Source: Campylorhamphus procurvoides
Lineage: Eukaryota > Chordata > Aves > Passeriformes > Dendrocolaptidae
Direction of reading: 5' to 3'
NCBI GenBank assembly: GCA_013396655.1
Contig: WBMV01003348.1
Coordinates: 620,001 to 684,000 of the forward strand
DNA length: 64,000 nucleotides
The translations under genes and the position numbers were made by a program. The stretch's first letter is position 1. Each line of letters begins with the position of its first letter. Under the pieces are notes generated by a model. The model was given only the letters and a program-made list of their open reading frames with translations. It had not been told where the DNA came from and searched no databases. Of the stretch, positions 12,456-25,900 are shown in pieces.

Positions 12456-13672
12456 GGAATATAAAAGATAAGAATTCCCAAAATTGTCTGGGGGAAAAAG
12501 TACAAATTCACATGGGGGGTTTGTTTGATTGTTTGGTGTTTTTTAAGATGAAAGAGGAAGCATGCCCCACCCTTCCAAAAAGGGTATTCAGTAATGGTTT
12601 ATGTGGATGTTCCAGTGTAGTTTTTGTCACAGGAAGGGAGAGGTAAAGCACACCAAGGCCTCATTGTCTCAGTACAAAATATGGCAAATCCAGAGCTCAC
12701 AGGATCACAGCTCCACAACTGTTCATTTCCATCCACCCCACTGTGGACAGCAAAGTGGGACCAGAAGCAATTGCTCTCTTTCATGGAGAAAGAAGAAATA
12801 CATTTGAGCAGATTAAGGGACAGGGTCTAAAAAATGAAATTCCAAAAATGTGATACAAAACCAAGATATTCCTTTTTTTTTTTCCTTTTGTCATTCCATT
12901 AGCACTTGGATGAGTTCCCAGCCTTGTTTTTGTAATTACCCCATGCACTAAAGCAGTGAATGGGCACAGGAGGGTGAGAAGGGTTGTGAGGAGAGGCACT
13001 TCAGGAAAAACATTTAAAAAGGGAAACTCAGGGGTGAGGGAAAAGTGTGAGAAATGGCCCTGTGACTTGACAGACACAGTAAGGGACAAGACAAGGCTCA
13101 GCAGGGGGTTCCCCTGTGGACCAGGCTGCTGTAAGGGAGAGAGTGAAGGAGCTGCACAGATAAACCATCGTGTTTCCTGCTCTCCTTCCTCCCTGGCAGG
13201 GAAGTTAATGCTTTAATCTGCCCTTTTTTCTCACCCTACAAATCTATTCTCATTGGAAACACCTTCATTTCCCCATGTTGAGCCTGTTTTGCCCATGACA
13301 GAAACGGGTACATTGTCTCCCTGTCCTTGTTTTGAGCCAGGAGCTTTTTTACCATCCTTTTTTCCCCTGTTCTGCTGAGGAGGAGGGTGAGAGAGCAGCG
13401 AGGTGGGTGCTGTGCAGGTGGCCAAGGCTGCCCACCACACACAGACTGCACTTATGCTTTGGAGAAAAAGGAACCTTAGATCCATAGGAAGCCAAAAAGT
13501 TAGGAGAGAAGCATTTAAATGCCAACCACAGTGGAAGAGCTCTCTACCTGCACAGATGTGTGACCCAAAATAACCTTATCAGCCCACCACCCTCAGGCAC
13601 GACTCATTTAGGTGTCCATCTCACATACTGCTTGAAAATGTTGCTGCTGTTCAAGCTTCCAAAAAATTTAAT

Positions 13673-13730
13673 TTGTTGGGGGTGTTTTGTGGGTTTGGTT
13701 TTGGTTTTGTGTTATGTTTTGGTTTTTTTC
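13673..13730 (+). repeat. T/G-rich low-complexity tract
   Basis: Repeating TTTTGG/TTTGG units begin at a GGGGG near 13677. It resembles the tract at 9170-9222, so this is a recurrent low-complexity type in the window. Confidence 0.8.
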
Positions 13731-14652
13731 TTGATAAAGAGCGTCTTCAGATTTGTCAAGAAGACTAGTAAGTCACAGCTTCTAAGAATGAAGAAAAGTA
13801 GGAAATCTTTCAAACAAACTTCATTTTAACATCTGTACTACATCTTTTGAAAATGGAAATTTAATCTACACTTAGAATGATGTGCTGAGAATCCATGAGA
13901 GTGGTTTACATTTTATTTATTTTGTTTTGACTTTTTTTTTCCCCGCCACTGAGAAAGGGAGCCATGGTAAGGGTAAAGTCTGAGTACCTCCTTTTGGTCA
14001 GTTAGGTTCCTTAAGACTGTTTAAACAATATTTTACACAAGATTACAGTTGTCATGTACATAACTACTCTTTAATGTGAATTTCAAAGCTTTTAACATTT
14101 GTCTTGTTTCAGAATTCAGTAATAAAACTCCCACTGATAGCACCATCAGCATAGCTAGCACAGCAACAGCCAAGGCTTAAAACATCTGTTCTTACTTATC
14201 CAGAAGTTAATTTTCTATCATAGTGTAAAGAAATTACAACTGACAATAAAAGTACCTTTTCTAAAGAATAAATCAATAACTCCATGAGCCCTGATTTACT
14301 TCCAGTGACAGTGACCACTATCTCTCTTCTTTGAAAGGCAGCAACAAGTTGAGCAGAAGGTATAAATGCCTCACCCAGCTGTGTAACCCTGAACATACAG
14401 ATGGGGGACAGCCCTCAGAGCTGTCCCTTTTGGGAACAATTTTGACATGCACCCAAAGCCAATAAGGGCAATTTGCAGTGAATTAATTTTATTGCCAGTA
14501 ATTGCATTTTAAAGTAAAGTTATTAACACTAAATTGTACCTAAAAACGAGGCACATGTGCAAGACAAGACCTGAATGCTTCCTGGAAGAGACAAGTATTT
14601 TTCCTTCCTTCCTCACTATTCATAACTCAGACAATAAGACTATTCCTCTGAG

Positions 14653-14675
14653 AAAACAAACAAACAAACAAAAAG
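14653..14675. repeat. (AAAC)n microsatellite
   Basis: About five tandem AAAC units are followed by an A run. Confidence 0.9.
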
Positions 14676-14856
14676 TAATCCAGCAGCCTTTATAAGCCCT
14701 TTATTAAAAATGTAAATTGAAACTCGACTGCCTATGTAACCTTTACCTCCCACTACTAAAGTCTCTGTCAAGCTGCTGTCTGATGGAATAACCAAAAGGC
14801 TTGCTTCTCATTTACTGGGTGACTGACTAGCTCCCAGTCATTAGAAATGCAGTGTT

Positions 14857-14880
14857 GGGGAGGGGGGGTGTTGTTGGGGG
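14857..14880 (+). other. G-rich tract able to form a G-quadruplex
   Basis: G runs of 4, 7 and 5 are separated by A and by a 7-base loop. The 7-G run can be split as 3+1+3, giving four G-tracts with loops of 1, 1 and 7. That fits the usual G3+N1-7 quadruplex rule. Function is unknown. Confidence 0.55.
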
Positions 14881-17800
14881 ATTTTGTTGTTGTTAGATTT
14901 TGTTTTTTTCTTTTTAAGCAATGCAGACTGATAGATATGTCAGCCACACTAGAGAGCAAACTCTCAAAGTAACGCTTGCATGACTGTTTCAAATTTAATT
15001 TTAATTAATTGTCTACAGCATAGTTCCTTAGGATGACAGTATGCATAAAATATAAAGCATTCTTCTCACACAGTTCTTTATAAAGAAAGTATCACACACC
15101 AGTGAAAGCATCAAGTCTCAGAGTCATGCTCAAAGCTTGGAATATTTCTCTTAGAGGTAACATGGTGCTCAGGAGTTTATTCCCTATAAAATGCAAACCC
15201 AAGAAATAAAGCACATCATCGGTTCTTTGGTTTATATATTTCAGCTTGAGGTTATGCTGTCCCTGGGCAAAAATCATGTTACATTGTGCACAGGCTCTGG
15301 CAGAATAGCAAGAGCTTTTGTATTTGATTTGATGTTTTAATGGATAATTAATCCAGATCAGATGTTTTAAAGCAAGGAACACTTATTTCAGCTGTGTACT
15401 TGACCTGTTGACAAGACACTATTCTAACTAGATTTCCTTGGAATAAAGTCAGCCTGCTGTGCTGACACATACAGAAATCCAAACTTTCTGCCTTCAAAGT
15501 TGCATTTTAGCTTTTAGTTTTTAAATATTACTTCTAAAACATTGTTACGCATATGAATATAATAGCTAAAACTATCACAAAGCAAACTTTACAAACATTC
15601 AAAAACTTAAATCATACTGTTAGTATGAAGATGCCAGGAAAATGACAATGCTTTTCTGAAGAAAAACATTGTCTTGTTTTACATTTTTCTAATCTGCAAA
15701 AGAATACAGCTGTATAGCATGACTTGAGGGTAGAAAAGCTGTGAAACAGAGGCTTGGGTTTTTTTAATCAGTAAAATATATTATATATTATAAATTGATG
15801 TTAGAAATGTATTTTTAAGGGTGATCACAATGAAGCAAAGATATTTTGGTTAAAGAGCTTGGGATTTACTCCACTGGAGATATAGAAAACAAACACTGGC
15901 TGTATTGGACACTTTACGTGGCAAGTTATTAAGATGGGGATAAAACAGTGAGAAAAGGCAAAGCAATTAATTTGCAGTCAACTTCTTCTCTTTGCTAATA
16001 TGCATCTGTGAAAGGAAAGAGGACAAAGGAGGAGGACAGACATTCAGAGGCAAATACTGCATGTGAAAATGCCCTGGGAAACAGACTGCCTTCATTGTAA
16101 GGAGAGCTCCTACTACAAGAAAACTTTCTTCCTTGGCTGGGCTCCTCCATATGAAAACGTGACAAGAAGTAGATAAACGTGTACAAATGATGTTTGACAT
16201 GACTGAGTTGCAAGTCATTCTCTGTAGGATATCAAGGAGGGAAAAAAAACCCCATGGTCTTCATCTGTTTTAAAAGTAGGACACTGTGCCCTATTCAAAC
16301 CACACAAAAAGAATAGAGAGGATAAATTGCCCAGTTGGTCTATATGAAATAAATGTCAACTGATATCATTAATAGCCAGTGCTTTAAGGGTGCTCCTTGA
16401 ATAACTAAAAGTTTCAATGTTATATAATAGTGCTTCTGAACTAAAAGGTTTTGAGATTCTTATATCACTGTATTTCCTTTATGCATTCAGCAGTTTTTAA
16501 TTTAGACTTCAACTATCTTTCTTAGTATTGTCAAAGTGGTTAGAAAAAAGTGACTACTTAAAGTCCAAAAGCATCAGGAGGCTTTCTGAGTTTTTGGGGT
16601 TTTGTTCCACATTTAGAACCCTGTATCTTAAGAGAGTTCACTTGCCTTTAATATCTTCTAAAAAGATGAAGTTTTTCACAGCCTAGAAGTACTTCTGAAT
16701 GTAAACTGGGGTTCAGAAAATAATGAAATTGAAACAAATTCCTTGAAAACACAAAACAAAAAACCCTCCAAGAAGTCATGAAAGCACTTTCTTTTTCCCT
16801 GTTACGCCACTTGCAAGAGCTGAAGAACTCAGTATTTACAAATACAGATGCTTATTTAAGCAGACAAAGTAGGAATGATATAAGTGTTTTAAAAATTCAA
16901 CTTTCACAATGTAAAAAACCCCCACAAACCATCCAAACCCCCCAAATATATGATAAATACCAATTTTAGCTCCTCAAACATTCATGTAATATCTGATTTC
17001 AGACATTTTTTCCCCTCATTTTTTTTTCCAGAAGCGGCAAGTACGTTTGTTTTACTTATTCAGATACATTCGTTCTACATTTCATAAGATTTCAGGACAT
17101 TTATTCCAGAGTTATTCTAGAAAAAAAAATGTTCTGATTTCTCCTTCTTTCAGTCAGTAATACTTTCCTGAAAGAGCTCTCTATGAAAAACAGTGCAAGA
17201 ATCACGATTTAATTTTTTAATTACCTAGTTCTGCCTTCAAAAAAAAGATATTGTATTAGAAGACATATTCCACATGGGTTAACGTTCTTGAATCAGGGAA
17301 ATTCAATTATGATTTTGAAATAACATTTGCAGTGTGTTCCACTAAACCATGCAAAAGCATCTCAAATGTTTTTAAGCCTGACTTGTTTCTCTGTTACAAT
17401 TCACCTTTAGCTACTTGTTTATTAACATGTTGTCTGATGGGGTACATTTTCCCTGGAAAATACATACTGATGGATGCCCTACACAAAGAACACCTCATGG
17501 AAAAAGGTGCCACCTGAAAGTCATGCCCTACTGCCTCTTAGAAATGTAGAGCATCTTCTCCTTTATACCTAGACACCATATTTGCTCTATTTTATTTATT
17601 TGCCTAAATTTCAGTTCAATGTCACTATTTCTCACAATTTAAGGCAGTAAGATGGTCTTAATGCCAGTACAGAAATTAAGAGAGCAAGCTACAATGATGG
17701 GCAGAGCAGTCCTGGTTATGAATTCCTTCAGAAATATCTGGTAACAAACAGAGACAGAAATAATCACATTTTCACAGAGGAAGAAGAAGGTAGCCAGGAA

Positions 17801-18534
17801 CTGTGAAAAATAAAGAAAAGGGATCTCAGTCATGGCAGCTCTGAAGATGGGCAGTGCTGTCAATATTTTGGCCTCTAAGGTGAAAGTCTGAATCTTATCC
17901 CTCCCATCAGAGAGCAGCTGAACAGCTGTTTTGAAGACAGCCCCAGCAAATTAAGATGTTAGTCCCTGCCAGCAGCTAAACCACCAAAAGAGACTGCACT
18001 GAAGACAGCCAGGTTATTTTAAATTGACACTTCAGGTATGCTATGCTCATCTGTTTCATTTTTGAATCAAATCAGATTAGAAACATTCAAACAAGGTGTT
18101 AAGAGTAATTTGGCTGCTCAGAGAGCATAATCCAGCTCAGTAGCAGAAATGAAGGACTACTCCAACTGCAAACAAATTCTGTAAGCCTTCAGAAATGGAA
18201 AATAAAAACAAACATGCTGAGTGTGGAAATTTTCCCTGAGCAAGGCGTGTAGCCTTACTGGAGAGGAGAACACACAAGAGAATATTATTCCTGAAATCCT
18301 GACTCTAAAACCATTTTACTTAATGATGGTAGAGGCCTCTGGGATTGCATCCTAGAAATCCCTCCTAAGTCTGGTCACCCAAGAACTTCTTTTCATTAAG
18401 TGAGAGTAAGGTCACTCTTTTATTAAAAACATTGCCAGAGAAAAATCTGTTGACTCTGATTTGAATGCAATAGTAGGGAACTTTTCAGGATGTGAAAGAT
18501 ACGATCTGCTTGTCTCTATTGTCCAAGTGGAATA
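14881..18534. other. AT-rich non-coding stretch, nothing recognised
   Basis: Unique AT-rich DNA with short A/T runs. Frames at 15092-15382 (minus) and 15967-16218 (minus) are under 100 codons with no domain. No clear repeat family or RNA gene was seen. Confidence 0.5.
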
Positions 18535-18662
18535 GGCTGCTCAGCACTTTTTCCAAGCTTGAAAAACTGCAGGGATGGAGAGCACACAACATCCCCACAC
18601 AATCCATTTCACTGCTTTCATAGAGTCATTGTGAAAAAGTGATGTTCTTACCTCCAATTCCT
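18535..18662 (-). repeat. Old CR1 LINE fragment, antisense
   Basis: The string 'gcagggatggagagcacaca', then 'aatccatttcactgc' and 'gtgaaaaagtgatgttctta', follows the order of the reverse-complemented CR1 3' region ('...gggatggagacc...ctgttccagtgc...gtgaaaaagttcttc...tccaat'). It is diverged but collinear over about 120 bases. It has no sense 3' terminus here and is probably an old truncated copy. Confidence 0.6.
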
Positions 18663-19571
18663 GTACTCAAGGAGAAGGGAGGCATGGCAGGAATCGTACG
18701 TTGTCACCCTGCAGCGAGTACCCCCAAGAGAAAGTGGTAACTACAGCTATATGCTATATAAATTATAAGACTAATAAACTTATTCAGGATAAATGAAGAG
18801 AAGAATTCTGAATTTTCAGAGCCTGAACAAGGCAGAAGCACAAACCAAGAACAAGGCTGTTCAGCCCTACTATTCTGAGACAACTTCCAGAGACAGCTCT
18901 TCACATGCCTAGGAAAGCACACACAAAAAACTCTGTAGCCTTTAGATTATCACCTTTGGGTCATGCTGAGCAGTGCTGTCAATATCTACCTGTCCTACCT
19001 GCCTCCTGTGCCAGTCACTGCTGGTTGTGTTCAGAAAACTTCCTGAAGATGCCTCACTTAACAGCAGGATTGCTGGGGAGGTTTTGCAGATTCGGCCCTC
19101 TGTAGCTCACGGTTAATTTCAGCCTCCAGGTTTCTGGGAGTTTTGTATTATTCTATGAAAATTTGTCATTTACATAAACCCTTTAAATATCTTTTGTTCA
19201 TAGTTCAAAATCCATGCTCTGAGATGGAGTAAATTTTGCAGACATACTGAGAATAACCAATATCACAACTTTTAGATTCTTATGACAAGGGTACAGAAAC
19301 TACAAATTTGCCTTATGTTACACCTGGTGCAAATGTGTGGGTAGAAATGTTATTTAGGTACTTAAAATAAGGAGTTCAAGCAAAAGCATACCATCTCACA
19401 AGAATCTTTCTTGTATCCTTTCTCAGCAATTTGTCTAAATGGAATAAATTTTCTCCTTTTATGTTTATGCTTTTCTCACAGAGCTGCTTTGATGTAGAGG
19501 ACACTGATAAGAATGGTAGATGATATTTTATTTGCACACTGGATGGAGTGAGAAAATGCTTTCAAGATTTG
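18663..19571. other. Non-coding stretch, nothing recognised
   Basis: Short overlapping frames occur on both strands near 18704-19105 without domain features. The remainder is AT-rich unique sequence. Confidence 0.5.
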
Positions 19572-19712
19572 TAAGTATTATTCACATTTTACAAGGAAGA
19601 GTTTTAAATCTTTAGAGAGATTACATGATTTCCCAAAGTCTCATAGTGAGATAATGGTTGAAACAAGAACAGAGCGACATTACTTCATCCAGTATCCCCA
19701 GTTCTAACCTAT
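19572..19712 (-). repeat. MIR-like SINE fragment, antisense
   Basis: The succession 'attattcacattttaca', 'agagagattacatgatttcc', 'caaagtctcatagtgagata' and 'cagttctaacct' is collinear with the reverse complement of the MIR core and flank ('attatccccattttacag...gagaggttaagtgacttgcccaaggtcacacag...'). MIRs are ancient tRNA-derived SINEs shared across amniotes, and the high divergence fits that age. Its place between two old CR1 pieces suggests a region rich in relic repeats. Confidence 0.6.
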
Positions 19713-19929
19713 CCTCGGATTTAACTCTTAGCCATTTAATATTGGATATTAAAAGTTAACAGGCTCAGAGAGTACTGACCAAGTTCCTGGAACAGAATCC
19801 AATGAAGATGACTTGATACATAGAAACCATTCCTGGATGAGGAAGGGTCAGAGACACAAAGGACTGGGAGACAAGGAAAGGACTCAGGTCTTCATCAGTA
19901 TTTATATTCTCCCCTATCCTCCTCCTTTT

Positions 19930-19998
19930 GGATGTTGCTGGATAAAAAGCACTGGATGAGATGGATCTTTGGCCTGACTGGTACAGCCATTTATAATT
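19930..19998 (+). repeat. Old CR1-type LINE 3' end, sense
   Basis: The phrase 'actggatgagatggatcttt' followed by 'ggcctgactggtacagccat' matches the pattern of old sauropsid CR1 3' ends ('...gatggacctttggtctgacccagtatggccattc...'). The short terminal repeats are eroded, so the 3' edge is approximate. Confidence 0.55.
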
Positions 19999-22900
19999 TA
20001 CCTTCAGTCTGTATGTTAAATTGGCTAAATCACTAAATCACCAACAAAGGAGATAGTGGTGTAGAAACAACACAGTGGGAACACTTGGCCATTGGGAAAC
20101 TGCAAGAGGCCAACTGTTTAAAGTGTTTTGCCTCCGATTCCTAGACTTTTGAAGTTACTATAACAACGCACCAGCACCACCTAAAAATGTTTTCTCTCCT
20201 TTCTTTCTTATATATGGCCAAGAATAAAGTGTTTTAGAAAATCTGATCTAATTGAAGAACCTCTGAGCAAAGAATAATGTTGACCAAAGCTGGCACAAGT
20301 TGGCAATCGCACAGAGACAGGGCTGCATTGCATTCCTTGGTCACTTAATTTTCATAAAGGAGTTTTAGCCTTGGCTTCTATTTCCCAGGATCCTCAACAA
20401 CACTGGAGATTTCTACCTAGACACAGAGGAATTCACTGATGGACATTTTTGGACAGTATAGAAACAGTATCTTCACTCAGTAGCACAGGGAAAGCTTGGA
20501 GCCAAGAATGGCCTGGAATAACAACTCCATAGGGACAGGATTTGCATCTTAACAAGAGCATAAATGATTGCAGCAGCTTTGCCTTCAGAGTGGCCAGTTT
20601 CAGCCTCTGAGGAACAGGATGTTACTCTACAAATCTGATTACACGTGTGTTGTATCAATACGCCATAGATGGCAATGTTCTGCTGTTTAGGGAAATGAAG
20701 ATGCTATTGAGTGTTTAATCTGATTATTTTATGGTGTTTTAAATAGAACTCCACTCTTGCAATGTTCCAATAAACAGCTTTTCTGATCCTACTGGAAATG
20801 GGAGGAGGAAAGACATGAGAGGCTGCCTACATTATTAAACTGTTATGGGAGCTGCAATGAATTGCCAGAATACAAATAGTATTTTCCTTCTTCCTAGCCC
20901 TTTTCTAATATCCAGTCTCAGCTATACATTTGTCTAAGCTCTGTAGTTTGATGACAGGCATATAACTCATATAGATGGAGGAAGCCACAATGCTAGAGTA
21001 GACACAATGCTGACCTTCCCATAGGATACTTTGTTCTTATACTCGTGACAATCTTACTTGTTATTATGTACTACCTTAACCTATTGACCATGAAGAACTT
21101 CCACGTAGTCTATACAGATAAATCAACCGATGCTTTAAGGGGAGTTTTGCTACAATATTATTTTATAATAAAAACCTCTAACTGCACATAGTACACAAAG
21201 CACTGAGGCTAATCTGTTAAAAACAAAGAGAAAAAAATAGGCAATGAAATAGGCTACAGTCCTAACACTTGTTGTAAAGGTCATGTGTTTATTTAAAAAA
21301 AAAAAAATACACTGCCCTTGCCTCCTGCCCTGATACCGATCTACCCTCAGAACTGAAAAACAGATTTTTAAGACATCTTACTTGATGTTCTACTGGTTGT
21401 GTTATGTATTCAGAGCAGATAGTCTGAAGCATAGAACAAAGGCTGCATAATTTGAACTTTAACTCATACTTCACAGGTCGATGCCTCACTCAGCCTGCAA
21501 GGAAAAGCAATTATTGCACTCAAGCTAACAATATTATAAAAGGAGGTCAGTGACACAGCATTTCATTGACGAAAAGATGTGCAGTAAAAAAAAAAAAAAA
21601 AAGAAAAATAATTAATTTTCTTTAAAGCACTATGATTTCACCTCCCTGACTGAAGAACTGTTCAAAAGTGTAAAGGAACACACTGACATGACATTAGTTG
21701 CTTGAAATCTTACTCTGAAGTAATTTTGGAATACAGTTATAGCAAATGATTGAGCTTTTCTCTTCATTATTTAGATATCACTTTTCCCCCCTCTATGTTG
21801 TTAAATACTTTCTTAAAAAAAACAATGGTAGCTTCAAAACAGATAGTAAGGCTGATCTGCTCCGAAGCAATGTTCATTTAAAGTAATCCTATACAATTTT
21901 GCTTGCTTCTGTTTATAACAGTGGCTGCTTTCATTCTTGGAAACAATTGCTGATCCTTTTTTGAACAGGTAAATTGCTCCAGTGAGTGACAAGTTAGTCC
22001 TCTTCCTGTGAGACTGGAAGCTGTCCCTTCAATCAAAACTAAGCTGGTTGGAAATAACTGATTTTATGCCTCACCAAGTTTGGTTTTGCCTGAATACAAG
22101 AGGACATTATCTTAGTGCCTGCCACAGCTACAGGAAAAGGCCGTATGTGACTGAAGTACAAAGTGCCAGGACCTGCCGCTTAATAAGGGGAACAGGGAAA
22201 GGACAGAAATGTCCTTTCAACAACCCACCTACGTTGTGGGGGCAACGACTCCAAAAAGACAGCACAAAAATTTTGTTATTGGTATAAATAAGCATCCCCC
22301 AGCCATTCCCATGTGACGTTTTTTTCCTTGGAGTCCTGGAATTGAAGCATGTACTAGAAACATTTAAGGGTTGAGGAAATATTTGACATAATGTTAGATA
22401 GGGGAAAGAACTCTCACTCACAACTCCCCAGCTTGCTCTCATTTTGCATTTTCACCTGTTAATCAGAGTGAGGATCAAAACACTTAATTGAGGCCTTTGA
22501 AAAAAAATCAACTTGTAACCCAAGGCATTTGCTCACACTTAGCCAAGCCTGCCCCACTCTCCCATAAAGCACTGCTTTGTTTATCAGAACAGACTAATTA
22601 GTTTCTAACTTGTGCTGTGTTCAGCTCTGAGTGAAGCAAAGTAGCTGGAGAACTGCTAGAGGCACACTGGAGCAAAAGGAAAAGAGGCTGGAGCAGTTAT
22701 ACAAATCCATCCACTGTGGGAAAAGGACAGTTTAAGCCAGTAAATGCAGTATCAGACAGTGCTTGACCTTTGAAACTGTGTGTCAGTCTCGGTGGGAAAA
22801 CAAATATACCACTTGTCATTAACAGGCATCCCTTCTACATGTGAACAGCAGGCTATTGTGTTCCATAAAAAAAAGCAATGTCCTCAACATCTTACATTAA

Positions 22901-25900
22901 TCCTCCTTTGGGGCCCAGGGGGTGGGGGGCACAAAAAAGAAGTCCCCAAAAAGACCAAAGCTGTAATTGTTTCATTAAAAAAAATAAAAATTCACTGTAA
23001 AGACTTCAGTTTTAGCTTCTAGATTCCAGGAGACTCTAAAACCAAGTGTCCTTGCAATATCCAAACTTACTAATATATGCACATAATCATCTTAAAGTTG
23101 TGAGGGTGAAACAAGAATAGCTGGGAACCAAGCAATGCAATGCAGCAGCCTGTGCAAGAACAGCTTAGAAAAGCTGTGTAAAGTGTGAGATTGTCCTCAG
23201 ACGCCTTCCCCTCACACATTTTAAATCTAAGAATTTGTAGCTAATGATCAACAGCACAAGTGATAATTTAATTTGCAATATTGTCTTGGCAGGTCAGAAA
23301 CTGCACGTGAATCGCTTCAGAAGAACTGGCCTAAGGTGAGAAAGCTACTCCAACTCTAATCCATCTGCAGAAGCACGTTTAGACACTGAATTGACTCTTC
23401 CATTTTTAGATGACACCGAAAGCTATGTCGATGTCAGGATGACTAATCATGTTGTATTATTAATCTAGCATTTAAAAAAATCTTTTACCTGCATCCCGAT
23501 AAGAAAACTACTTTAAAAATATTATATTAACCAACATGCCCCTGTTGTCTTATCATAGGAAATAAAGCAGTTTACTTCTGAAATCAAGCATAAAATGTGA
23601 GTGTCTCAAATGATTAGTTGCCTGTATATAAAATGGAACAAATGTCTATTTATATTACTTGATGGGTTATATGTATGCACTGCAGAAACCACACTAAGAA
23701 ATAAAATAAAATCAAATCAGAAAGTGACAGCTCTTGAAATTGTCTTATCTCACAAATCCTAACTGCAGGCAGGCCAATCTGCTTAATCTAGAACCATCCA
23801 AAGTGAGTGTCTTTCTTAGATGCCTCTGTATCAGGTAAACTAATGATGATACCCTTGTAAGAGCATTGTTCCTGCAATAAAACACATGGGGGGAAACAAA
23901 CCTTATGTCCATTTTTCACAACAGTCTCAAAGAGAATAACAGAGATAAAAATCTGCCTCAGTACACAGATGTGATCCTCTTACTGTTCTGGTTTGTGTAA
24001 CTACAGTTTCTGCAGCGTTTTGTGTCAGGGGGTTCCTTGACTGGCAATGTTCATTAAGAGACTTTATATCAAGGCACTGATGTACTCCATCTGTTTTGAA
24101 CATACTGCCAGTGTAAATCAGCTTAAAGCAAGTTTATACACCCCTCACAAGATTAGAAGAATCCTCATTTGGCATAAAAACATCAGTTCTCAAGTGGTCC
24201 GTTTTCAGGGTTGGAAAGCAACTCAGAAAAAAGGGCAAACAGATGATTCCAGAGTGCCAATGAATTGCCTTCCACACACAAGTCTCTAGTAGCTGTGAGT
24301 CAGTGCACCTACACAGCTGATATTCCAGTGAAGATGATGTTAAGGTAGTTTTAGTCTTTGTCCTCAGTAATCCATGATATCTAAACTACTGCCCTCTTTG
24401 AATTATATAAACCACCCATAAAAAAAAGAGGTTTCATGTCTATAATGTCTAATTTTTGCCCATTTACAAATCTAGTTAAATCACAGCACAGCACCATACA
24501 AATCAAAACCTAGCATAAAAATACATATCACAAGCAAAGACTCTACTTTGAATTAGATGAATTACCAGATCTAATTTTCTACCCTTTAATCACTTGAATT
24601 TAAACTGAGACTTAAAGCAAAGCATGCAGAAAGAAGATCCATGTGAAATTGTATGCTTTCATTCAAATCTACTACAGAAACAAAACACTCTAAGGAGTGG
24701 TACAAAGGACAAAGACTACACCTTCAACAGGCAAGGTAAAGGACTCATGTCCACTTTCAATAAATACTTATAAGATCTGGTTTTAATTTTTTTTTAAAAA
24801 TGAAGAATTATTAAAGACTCACTAAATTGCTATTAAAGGTTTAGGAACTAAAGATGTGAGCATCTTTTTTTCCTATCCTCATTAAATTTAAGTCCAATGA
24901 GACTGTGTGTTCATCAATGCAGAAAAATGTATTGAAATAAATAGTCTTCATAAAAATAGCTCTGTTGGATTGGTGGATGGAGTATGCATGGCAGAAAATA
25001 GTCCAAATACTTCTTTCCAGATTTCTGCATCTAAATATAGGTTTCAGTTTCTAAATTACGAGATTTTTAAGGAGGAAGGTGTCCTGTCTGCCTCCAATAT
25101 TTCTGGATCATATCAGACTTACTCCAATATCTTTCGATACATATAAAAGTAAACTGGAAAGATGTATTATTTAATTCAAGCTGAAAATAACAGCAGGTAT
25201 TTAAAGGGAAAGAAAAAGGCATCTGCTTCTCACACTGGAGCAGAGCAGTGGTGCATGTTTTACCTTCTCCCACCTGCTGTAGACACAGAAGGTCAACATT
25301 CACTTCTCAAACCTCCAGTCCACATGGATACAAAGGGCAATACTTTACCCTGCACTTCTAAACAGCACAGCCATGTCCTGTTTTGCAAGTAAGCAATTTA
25401 CCCCAATTTCAAGCATCTACTAATTAAAGTTTCCAATATAGATTTTCCTTCAAGGAAAAGCTTCATGCATCTACTCCACTGCTGCTTACAGAATTCTAAT
25501 TTATGCTTCAGGATGAGACCACAAAACATAATGATCCATTTTGGTTTTAAATCCAGGTCTATTCTCTGTTCATCCTCCTTTTATAGATGAGATTTTATTA
25601 GATTTTTTTCTAAAATCAATTTTGAATTATCCTTTTTTATATTTTTCAGGTTTGTATATTTGCTAATAAGATTAATGTGACTAAGATGATTAATAATGTA
25701 AAACAGTTCTCATCTCTGATAGGAGGAATGAACAGCAGAGCCCCATCAAGAGACATTCTTAGTTTCCATGTGAGGCCTCAAATAAGTATTACTTAAGCAT
25801 GGAGCTCTCTGAACGGGGATAAATTCCATTGTAGGCAACAGACTTAATTTTATAGGGTTTTTTCCCCCTGCCTATATCTAGATTTACTTTCCCCCTCCCT

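Larger units (their letters stand above)
12076..14856. other. Non-coding stretch with low-complexity tracts
   Basis: Holds a 10-base C run (12446-12455), a T/G tract (13673-13730) and an (AAAC)n repeat (14653-14675). From 12950 to 13450 the composition is noticeably less AT-rich, with overlapping short frames on both strands but no recognisable domain or family. No RNA gene was seen. Confidence 0.5.

Noticed and set aside
22911..22930. G-rich 'ggggcccagggggtgggggg' as a G-quadruplex
   Set aside because: Only three separable G runs of three or more are present, so it misses the four-run rule.
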